Source: Ruminococcus sp. (GTDB lineage Bacteria > Bacillota > Clostridia > Oscillospirales > Ruminococcaceae). From it: a DNA stretch of 11,861 nt. Under the pieces are notes generated by a model. That model was not told the origin of the DNA. It was given only the letters and a program-made list of their open reading frames with translations, and searched no databases. Shown one piece after another: positions 1-5,375 of this stretch. Position 1 is the stretch's first letter; each line of letters begins with the position of its first letter. The translations under genes were made by a program, and so were the position numbers. Location: contig JAAVHM010000059.1 in assembly GCA_014799675.1 (NCBI GenBank), positions 17,368-29,228 of the forward strand, written 5' to 3'.

Positions 1-926
1 CCCTCCTCAACGTCGTACCAGCAGCCCCACTCGTCCACTATCAGACCGATCTTATGCTGGGGGTCGTAACGGTTCATTATCTCGCCGTGGCGGGTCAGAA
101 GCTCTTCCATGCGGAGCGTTCCCGAAATTGTGGAGTAATATTCCTCCGCCGAGAAATCCCGCGCGCTGCCCTTTTTGCTCCAGTCACCCGTTGGCACGGT
201 GTAGTAGTGGAGGGAAATTCCGCGGGTTTGCCATTCGTTCAGATTTTTCATCATAACTTCCGTCCAGTAGTAATCGTCCGCATTTGGACCGCAGGCAATT
301 TTAAACAGCTCGTTGCCGCTGAAATTCCTGCAAAACGTCTGATAACGGCGGTATTCGTCCGCATAATATTCGGGACGCATACTTCCGCCGCAGCCCCAGT
401 TTTCGTTGCCTATTCCCAAATATTTCAATTTCCAAGGCTTCTCCCTGCCGTTTTGCTTCCTCCAATCAGCCATGGGGGAAACGCCGTCAAATGTGATGTA
501 TTCCACCCATTCCGCAAGCTCCTGAACCGTGCCGCTGCCGAGATTTCCCGCAAGATAAGGTTCGCAGCCCACCTGTTCGCAGAGGTCGAAAAACTCGTGA
601 GTGCCGAAGGAATTATCCTCCGTTACGCCGCCCCAGTTGGTGTTTATCATTTTTTTGCGGGCGGACTTTTCTCCAACGCCGTCCTTCCAGTGGTATTCGT
701 CCGCAAAGCAGCCGCCGGGCCAGCGAAGCACGGGCAGCTTTATTTTTTTGAACGCCTCCACGATATCGGTACGGATACCTCTGACGTTGGGTATGGAGGA
801 ATCCTCACCCACATAGATGCCGTTGTAAACGCATCTGCCAAGATGCTCGGCAAAGTGACCGTATATTTCGGGGTTTATTCTGGAAATTTTATCCCCCGCG
901 TTTATCTGTACAGCAATTTTTTTCAT
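1..926 (-). CDS. Alpha-L-arabinofuranosidase, GH51 (C-terminal part outside the window)
   Basis: The visible 308 codons begin MKKIAVQINAGDKISRINPE and hold the GH51 landmarks: IYGHFAEHLGRCVYNGIYVG (residues 21-40), RWPGGCFADEYHW (68-80), the acid/base motif GNENWG with Glu175, and the nucleophile motif VDEWGCW with Glu299. In the family these two glutamates carry out retaining hydrolysis of terminal alpha-L-arabinofuranosyl groups from arabinoxylan and arabinan fragments. There is no signal peptide, so the enzyme is probably cytoplasmic and acts on imported oligosaccharides. The start is supported by AAAGGA (936-941), 9 nt upstream. Family members are usually about 500 residues, so roughly 190 residues and the C-terminal beta domain lie beyond base 1. 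The AraC-type gene at 1049 is divergent and is its likely regulator. The family call is firm; substrate preference within GH51 cannot be read from the sequence. Confidence 0.95.
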   Translation of the reverse strand, partial: MKKIAVQINAGDKISRINPEIYGHFAEHLGRCVYNGIYVGEDSSIPNVRGIRTDIVEAFKKIKLPVLRWPGGCFADEYHWKDGVGEKSARKKMINTNWGGVTEDNSFGTHEFFDLCEQVGCEPYLAGNLGSGTVQELAEWVEYITFDGVSPMADWRKQNGREKPWKLKYLGIGNENWGCGGSMRPEYYADEYRRYQTFCRNFSGNELFKIACGPNADDYYWTEVMMKNLNEWQTRGISLHYYTVPTGDWSKKGSARDFSAEEYYSTISGTLRMEELLTRHGEIMNRYDPQHKIGLIVDEWGCWYDVEE

Positions 927-963
927 AGCAAGCAGTCCTTTCGTGCAAAATTTACTGTAATCT

Positions 964-991
964 ATTTTACACCTTGACAAAATTTTTGCAA
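964..991 (-). promoter_or_regulatory. Candidate promoter of the GH51 gene
   Basis: Reading the minus strand, TTGCAA (986-991) is followed after 16 bp by TAAAAT (964-969), 38 bp upstream of the GH51 start. The match is moderate in an AT-rich spacer. It physically overlaps the promoter assigned to the divergent AraC gene. Confidence 0.35.
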
Positions 992-1002
992 TGATGTATC
1001 AT
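974..1002 (+). promoter_or_regulatory. Sigma-A promoter of the AraC-family gene
   Basis: A perfect -35 TTGACA (974-979), a 17-bp spacer and -10 TATCAT (997-1002) lie 46 bp upstream of the AraC start. Spacing and hexamers are close to consensus. The -10 forms the right half of a palindrome. Confidence 0.7.
991..1002. promoter_or_regulatory. Candidate operator palindrome over the AraC -10
   Basis: ATGAT-GT-ATCAT is an inverted repeat with 5-bp arms whose right arm lies in the -10 hexamer of the AraC promoter. It also abuts the -35 of the candidate GH51 promoter. Nearby, TGACAAA occurs twice (975-981 and 1013-1019) and TATCAT twice (997-1002 and 1023-1028). A protein bound here could affect both genes, but the arms are short and AT-rich, so chance is possible. 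Confidence 0.3.
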
Positions 1003-1048
1003 ATTTTTATACTGACAAATCCTATCATTTTAAAAAGGAGAGACCCGC

Positions 1049-1825
1049 ATGATGACCCTTAACGCAATGGGAATGAATTTCCGCCACGGCAGGGACTTTG
1101 AAATAAACCGTCCCCACGGTTCGGGAGACAACCTGCTGATAATTTTCAAGACCGCCGCCGTTATCGAACTTGACGGCATACCGCAAAACGTTCTGCCCGA
1201 CAGCGCAGTGCTTTTTTCCGTGGACACGCCGCAAATTTACAGGGCTTGCGCCGATATTTATGTAAATCACTGGATACATATGGACTGCTGTGAAAATGAC
1301 GATTTCCACAAGACCACGGGGCTGACATTTAATAAGATTATAAGGCTTTCAAATTCGGCGGAGGCGGAGGATATCATGCACATGATGAGCCGCGAGGAAT
1401 TGTCCGACCTGCCCTCAAAAAGCAGGTACATGGACTTGCTGATAAAAATGCTTCTGCTCAGGCTTGGGGACAGCGGCAGGAGCAGTCCCGCGATCGTCAC
1501 AAATCCCCATTACAGCGAGCTTAGAGAGCTTCGCGCAGAGATATACAGCAGCCCGGGACAGTACAGTTCCATTGACAGCATTGCGGTAAAGGTCAACCTA
1601 AGTCCGCCCCATTTTCAGCGGCTTTACAAGGAACAATTCGGCGTAAGCTGTTATGAGGACTTGCTTTCCGCAAAAACAAAGGCGGCGCAGTACTATTTGA
1701 AAAATACGAATATGACCGTCAAGGAGATCTCCTCCGCCTGCGGGTATGAAAACGACGTTTGCTTTATGCGGCGCTTCAAGCAGCGGACGGGACTTACTCC
1801 GACGGAATACAGGTCTAATAATTGA
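1049..1825 (+). CDS. AraC-family transcriptional regulator
   Basis: A 258-residue protein with an N-terminal ligand-sensing region (about residues 1-140, beta-rich in the first 80 and cupin-like by family expectation) and a C-terminal AraC/XylS DNA-binding domain (about 156-255). The first helix-turn-helix is around 174-198 (SIDSIAVKVNLSPPHFQRLYK). The second is around 223-246 and runs into the family signature CGYENDVCFMRRFKQRTGLTP. AAGGAG (1035-1040) sits 8 nt before the first of two consecutive ATG codons; either could be used. The gene is divergent from the GH51 arabinofuranosidase, the usual arrangement for a sugar-responsive activator and its target. The inducer is unknown; arabinose or an arabino-oligosaccharide would fit the neighbour, but this is inference. 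No convincing T-tailed terminator follows. Confidence 0.92.
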   Translation: MMTLNAMGMNFRHGRDFEINRPHGSGDNLLIIFKTAAVIELDGIPQNVLPDSAVLFSVDTPQIYRACADIYVNHWIHMDCCENDDFHKTTGLTFNKIIRLSNSAEAEDIMHMMSREELSDLPSKSRYMDLLIKMLLLRLGDSGRSSPAIVTNPHYSELRELRAEIYSSPGQYSSIDSIAVKVNLSPPHFQRLYKEQFGVSCYEDLLSAKTKAAQYYLKNTNMTVKEISSACGYENDVCFMRRFKQRTGLTPTEYRSNN

Positions 1826-1881
1826 ACTGTATGTATAATTTTTAAACTCATTGTTTAGCAAGGTAAATTTGGTTGAATTTT

Positions 1882-1912
1882 TGCAGGGGCGGATTCCATA
1901 TCCGCCCCTGCA
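1882..1912. repeat. GC-rich palindrome, REP-like candidate
   Basis: TGCAGGGGCGGAT (1882-1894), loop TCCAT (1895-1899) and ATCCGCCCCTGCA (1900-1912) form a perfect 13-bp stem in an otherwise AT-rich spacer. No T-run follows on either strand, so it is not a standard intrinsic terminator; the TTTTT lies on the 5' side (1878-1882). It may be a dispersed extragenic palindrome. It could also protect the 3' end of the AraC transcript. Confidence 0.6.
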
Positions 1913-1942
1913 GAACGTTACCAAAAATAAATTTAAAACCCT

Positions 1943-1968
1943 TGTAAGATTTCCAAAAAAATTACGTC
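1943..1968 (+). promoter_or_regulatory. Candidate ECF-type promoter of the sigma operon
   Basis: TGTAAG (1943-1948), a 16-bp spacer with a run of seven A, and CGTC (1965-1968) resemble Firmicute ECF promoters, which have TG[TA]AAC-like -35 and CGTC/CGTA-like -10 elements. It lies 37 bp before the sigma TTG start and suggests autoregulation. A sigma-A reading (TTTCCA 1950-1955, 16 bp, TATTAT 1972-1977) is a weaker alternative, or an additional basal promoter. Confidence 0.5.
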
Positions 1969-2005
1969 TTATATTATAGAAGCATAAATGAAAGGAGCGA
2001 GTATC

Positions 2006-2566
2006 TTGACCGATAATGAAATTATAGGGCTTTACCAAGCCCGAAGCGAGACCGCTATTGCCGAGTCTGACGCAAAATACGGCTCGTACTGCTTTGCTGT
2101 GGCGGACAACATACTTAACAACAGGGAGGATTCGGGGGAGTGCGTAAACGACACGTGGCTCTACACGTGGAACGTCATTCCGCCCAAGTGTCCCGACATA
2201 CTCAGGCTTTTCTTTGCAAAAATTACCAGAAACCTTTCCATTGACAAGCTCAGGAAAAGGACTTCCAAAAAGCGGGGCGAGGGGGAGCTTACTCTTGCTT
2301 TGGAGGAATTGGAAGAATGCGTTCCCGACAAAGGCTCTGTTGAGGATAGTCTGGACGAAAAGCACCTTAGCATTGTCATTGACGAGTTTTTGCGGACGAT
2401 ACCGCAAAGGGACAGGCAGTTTTTCCTGCGGAGGTATTTTTTCACCGAGGCAGTCTCCAAAATCGCCGTCCGCTTTAAAGTCAGCGAAAACGTTGTATCG
2501 GTGTCCCTGCACAGAACGCGGGCAAAGCTGAAATTACACCTTGAAAAGGAGGGCTTTGAAGTATGA
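2006..2566 (+). CDS. RNA polymerase sigma factor, sigma-70 family, ECF-like
   Basis: A 186-residue protein from a TTG start. Sigma region 2 covers about residues 18-88 (ESDAKYGSYCF through AKITRNLSIDKLRKR). Region 4 covers about 123-180, with the helix-turn-helix near 148-170 (EAVSKIAVRFKVSENVVSVS). An upstream in-frame ATG at 1988 is rejected as the start because it overlaps the ribosome site: AAAGGAG (1991-1997) lies 8 nt before TTG (2006-2008), and the resulting N terminus MTDNEIIGLYQAR is typical of this family. There is no region 1 or 3. The stop overlaps the next gene's start (ATGA), which implies coupled translation with the membrane anti-sigma-like partner. The upstream ECF-type element suggests it transcribes its own operon. 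The signal and wider regulon are unknown. Confidence 0.88.
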   Translation: MTDNEIIGLYQARSETAIAESDAKYGSYCFAVADNILNNREDSGECVNDTWLYTWNVIPPKCPDILRLFFAKITRNLSIDKLRKRTSKKRGEGELTLALEELEECVPDKGSVEDSLDEKHLSIVIDEFLRTIPQRDRQFFLRRYFFTEAVSKIAVRFKVSENVVSVSLHRTRAKLKLHLEKEGFEV

Positions 2567-3747
2567 CTGCATTTGATATTTATTCCGCCGTGGGAGGCGT
2601 GGGCGAAGATATTTTAGAGGAGAGTGAAATTATGCCAAAGAAAAAAATTACAAAGATGATCCCTTTAATGGCGGCTGCGGCTTGCTTTGCGGTTTTCGCG
2701 GCGGGACTTTCCCAAGCTCTCCGCAATGACGATATTGAACAGCCTGTCACGGACACAAGCGAAGCAACAAATTATTCTGAAAGCGAAAATATGGTGACGG
2801 AAAGCGGCTTGCCCGAAACAGGGACAGATTGGAGCGACACAGTAACTTATGTAACTTATGATGTTACCGAGTCCGCACCGCAGACTGCCGGGGACGGTTT
2901 TACAGCTCCTGCAAACACAGACCAAAATCCGAACGTTTCCATAGAGACAATAGAAATGCACACGGAGACGCAGCATACTGTTACGGAAGAAATTTCTGAT
3001 ATACCCGAGGAGGTCGAAGATGAAGAGGTCGAGACCGTGGGTGTTCCCAAATGGGAAGATTTGAGTGATTTGGAGAAATATGTTTATCTTGAATATAACG
3101 GGAATGAGTACCATATTACCTTAAAGCATTTTAACGGAAACGAGCTGACATTTTTACAGAACGGCAGACTGTACGGTATTGACGAAAACCATATTGAGGA
3201 CATCGACGGACCTGTAAGACGATACAGCGAACCGTGTGTTTTTTATAAAATAAATAATATCAGTCCCGACTATATGATAGCGGTTCTTACCGCGGACGGT
3301 AAATACAGGGGATTTGAAAATACTTCATATTACGCCGAGACCCTTGCGGATCATCTGGCGGAAACTGATTTTCTGAAATATGTCGACGAGGGAAAATTTG
3401 TTGCAATATCCGATGATACCGAACGTAAAATAACAAATTACACCCTTGACGACCTGCCCGCCGCAGTAAGGAAGCTTCTGTCTGCCGCCCCAGACGCATA
3501 TCCGATAGCGGGTATGCCCTATGACCCGTCGTATGTGCCAAAATGCTATTCCCTCCGACGCTCAAACGGAATAACATTTATGCACGTTTATGATGACGGC
3601 AGTATATATATTTACGACCGTTATTATTTCATTGTGGGCAAAGAAAACACCGACGCTTTTATCAAGTACGTCAAGGAAAACGCCTCTGATATTGAAATCA
3701 TACCTTATGACATTGGTTCGGAGAACGACCCTGTTATTCCAGAATAA
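2563..3747 (+). CDS. Membrane anti-sigma factor-like protein with an extracytoplasmic domain
   Basis: A 394-residue single-pass protein. Residues 1-32 are a short cytoplasmic tail containing DIYSAVGGVGEDILEESE, a type of segment seen in anti-sigma partners of this sigma group. Residues about 33-50 (IPLMAAAACFAVFAAGLS) are the membrane helix, preceded by KKKITK, which favours an N-in orientation. Residues about 55-160 are a Thr/Ser/Glu-rich linker, and about 163-394 form a soluble outer domain rich in Tyr and Asp that I do not recognise. The start overlaps the sigma stop by 4 bp, and AAAAGGAGG (2545-2553) lies upstream inside the sigma gene. There is no HCxxC zinc anti-sigma motif. The role, holding the sigma factor until an envelope signal releases it, is inferred from gene order and topology rather than from a diagnostic motif. 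Confidence 0.7.
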   Translation: MTAFDIYSAVGGVGEDILEESEIMPKKKITKMIPLMAAAACFAVFAAGLSQALRNDDIEQPVTDTSEATNYSESENMVTESGLPETGTDWSDTVTYVTYDVTESAPQTAGDGFTAPANTDQNPNVSIETIEMHTETQHTVTEEISDIPEEVEDEEVETVGVPKWEDLSDLEKYVYLEYNGNEYHITLKHFNGNELTFLQNGRLYGIDENHIEDIDGPVRRYSEPCVFYKINNISPDYMIAVLTADGKYRGFENTSYYAETLADHLAETDFLKYVDEGKFVAISDDTERKITNYTLDDLPAAVRKLLSAAPDAYPIAGMPYDPSYVPKCYSLRRSNGITFMHVYDDGSIYIYDRYYFIVGKENTDAFIKYVKENASDIEIIPYDIGSENDPVIPE

Positions 3748-3770
3748 AAACAGAAAAGGAGTTTTATAAT

Positions 3771-4991
3771 ATGAAAAAATTTACAGCATTATTTTTATCG
3801 GCAATTTTATTTGCAGCCTGCTTTGGCGTAAGCGTTTCGGCGCAAAGTCCCGCGGCTGTAAAAACTGCCGAACAGCTTATGAACATAAAGCCCAACGGCA
3901 GCTATTATCTTGCAAACGACATTGACCTTTACGGCGTTGACTGGAAAGCAATAAACGGCTTTTCGGGAAGTCTTGACGGCAAAGGTCATATGATAGGCGG
4001 GCTGACCTCGGAGGATTACGGACTTTTTTCCACTCTCAAATCCGGGGCAAAAATAAAAAACGTTGTGCTTGACAATGTTTACATAACTTCAAAATATTCC
4101 TCGGTGGGAGCAATTGCGGCTTCTATCCCAAGCAGCGCGAAAAACGTTGTAATTGAAAATTGCTATGTAAACGGCGTTGTCGCCTCCTGCCGAACAAAAT
4201 TCAGTCTGAACGCAAGCAGCAGTACTGCGGGAAGCATTGTGGGACGGAACGATTCAGCATCGGCAGTCATTTCGGGCTGCTACAGCAATGCGGTTGTTGC
4301 CGCGGAAAGAACCGTCGGCGGGATTGCGGGAATAAATTACGGCACAATAAAAAGCTGCGGCTTCGGAGGTCAGACAGGCAGTTCCTATAACATTTATGAG
4401 CTTGGCTGCGACATGGACGGAGTAAAGAGGGACGATTACAAATACCTTTACTGTGTCGGCGGTATATGCGGTTTTAATTATAACAAGGTCAGCAACAGCT
4501 TCAGCAATTGCACAAGAGTTGATATTGCAAGCTATTACGGCGGAATTGTCGGCGTACTCCAAAAAAACGGCAGTATAAGCTACTGCGTAAATTCTTCGGA
4601 AGTCCTCTACGACGATAATTTAACAGGCGGACTTATAGCAGGGTATGCTTCGGGTAAATCGAAGCTTTCCAACTGTTACACAAAATCGACCACAAACAGC
4701 ACGGTGCAGAACGATGTCGGCAAGGGCAGAACAGGCAAGCTTGCATACAGGATCACAGACGGAAATTACAATAAAATATCAAGCTTCAAGACCCTTGACG
4801 GCGACTGGCAGATATGGGACGGCGTTCCCATACTGAAAAAGCTGAAAAGCTATGTTTTAATGGCTGCGCCCGAATATGAGATAAAGGGCGAAAAGCTTAT
4901 CCTGATAGAATATTCCGTGGATGCTGTTGACGAAGAAGAGGATTTATCCGTCGATTACGGATATGACGAATTCGGTAATATCTTGGAATAA
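3771..4991 (+). CDS. Secreted GLUG-repeat (beta-helix) protein
   Basis: A 406-residue protein with a clear signal peptide (MKKFTALFLSAILFAACFGV..., cleavage probably after Ala24 in SVSA|Q). After a start module resembling those of GLUG proteins (SLDGKGHMIGGLTSEDYGLF, 67-86), about six repeats follow near residues 112-137, 153-176, 182-200, 229-250, 256-278 and 285-307. Their shape is GGIxGxN...IxxCYxxxxV. Such repeats build beta-helix or adhesin-like surface proteins. A final region (about 320-406) contains WQIWDGVPILKKL and ends in an acidic tail. No LPxTG anchor, dockerin or enzyme motif is visible. AAGGAG (3756-3761) lies 9 nt before the ATG, and the gene follows the anti-sigma-like gene by 23 nt, so it is probably the effector of the sigma operon. 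Its ligand is unknown. Confidence 0.8.
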   Translation: MKKFTALFLSAILFAACFGVSVSAQSPAAVKTAEQLMNIKPNGSYYLANDIDLYGVDWKAINGFSGSLDGKGHMIGGLTSEDYGLFSTLKSGAKIKNVVLDNVYITSKYSSVGAIAASIPSSAKNVVIENCYVNGVVASCRTKFSLNASSSTAGSIVGRNDSASAVISGCYSNAVVAAERTVGGIAGINYGTIKSCGFGGQTGSSYNIYELGCDMDGVKRDDYKYLYCVGGICGFNYNKVSNSFSNCTRVDIASYYGGIVGVLQKNGSISYCVNSSEVLYDDNLTGGLIAGYASGKSKLSNCYTKSTTNSTVQNDVGKGRTGKLAYRITDGNYNKISSFKTLDGDWQIWDGVPILKKLKSYVLMAAPEYEIKGEKLILIEYSVDAVDEEEDLSVDYGYDEFGNILE

Positions 4992-5066
4992 TGCACAGGA
5001 AACCGTTCACCTTCAAATTTTGATAAGCACGGAAATTGGGCATGAGCGTTCCCGAATAAAAATTTC

Positions 5067-5095
5067 TTGACATTATTTCTTAAATAGGGTATACT
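5067..5095 (+). promoter_or_regulatory. Strong sigma-A promoter of the 55-codon gene
   Basis: TTGACA (5067-5072), a 17-bp spacer and TATACT (5090-5095) differ from consensus by one base. The predicted start of transcription falls just before the ribosome site, which gives a very short leader. Confidence 0.75.
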
Positions 5096-5117
5096 ATAAG
5101 AAAAAGGAGGTTCGCTT

Positions 5118-5285
5118 ATGAATACAATTATGCCTGTATCGGAATTGAAAAATAATTTTGAAATATACCGCAAGCTTATCGAAGCCGAACGCAATGAGGA
5201 GAAAAATCATAAGTATTACACCTTGGAGGAAGTCCGTGAAATGGCTTCAAAAGCGGCGAGGGGCGAATTTCAACAAACATTGTAA
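5118..5285 (+). CDS. Small Phd/YefM antitoxin-like protein, apparently shortened
   Basis: A 55-residue reading frame, MNTIMPVSELKNNFEIYRKL then IEAERNEEKNHKYYTLEEVR, ending FQQTL. It is supported by a near-perfect ribosome site AAAAAGGAGG (5101-5110) 7 nt before the ATG, a strong promoter, and a terminator 25 nt after the stop. The opening IMPVSELKN matches the conserved start of Phd/YefM antitoxins. The charged second half resembles the C-terminal toxin-binding tail of such proteins. The expected middle, about 30-40 residues of the DNA-binding fold (the KNGR...VI..EEYE region), is absent. No toxin gene follows or precedes on this strand. It may be an internally deleted relic or a free-standing short regulator. 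That it is expressed is well supported by its signals; the family assignment is tentative. Confidence 0.6.
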   Translation: MNTIMPVSELKNNFEIYRKLIEAERNEEKNHKYYTLEEVREMASKAARGEFQQTL

Positions 5286-5310
5286 TCTCCTGAAATATTC
5301 TTGAATAACA

Positions 5311-5360
5311 AAAAGAGTACTGAAAAGGATCAAACCTTTACAGTACTCTTTTATTTTTAT
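5311..5360. terminator. Bidirectional intrinsic terminator between convergent genes
   Basis: AAAAGAGTACTG (5311-5322) pairs with CAGTACTCTTTT (5341-5352). After a single A/A mismatch, the stem continues with AAAGG (5324-5328) and CCTTT (5335-5339) around a 6-nt loop. T-rich tails follow on the plus strand (TTTTATTTTTA) and on the minus strand (CTTTTTGTTATT). It ends the small gene on the plus strand and the GH74 gene on the minus strand. Confidence 0.9.
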
Positions 5361-5375
5361 GGGGAAATTTCAAAC

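Noticed and set aside
54..977. Long plus-strand open frame (307 codons) opposite the GH51 gene
   Set aside because: It lacks a ribosome site and any recognisable domain, and it covers the antisense of a clear GH51 coding region; it is a compositional shadow.
1988..2005. ATG at 1988 as start of the sigma factor
   Set aside because: This ATG abuts AAAGGAG, which is correctly spaced for the TTG at 2006; the extra six residues are not typical of the family.
1598..2512. Minus-strand open frame of 304 codons across the AraC end, spacer and sigma gene
   Set aside because: It runs antisense through two well-supported genes and the palindrome, and has no protein-family features.
4992..5066. Terminator after the GLUG gene
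   Set aside because: Only GGG/CCC-type short pairings are present with no T-tract; the operon may read through to the terminator at 5311.
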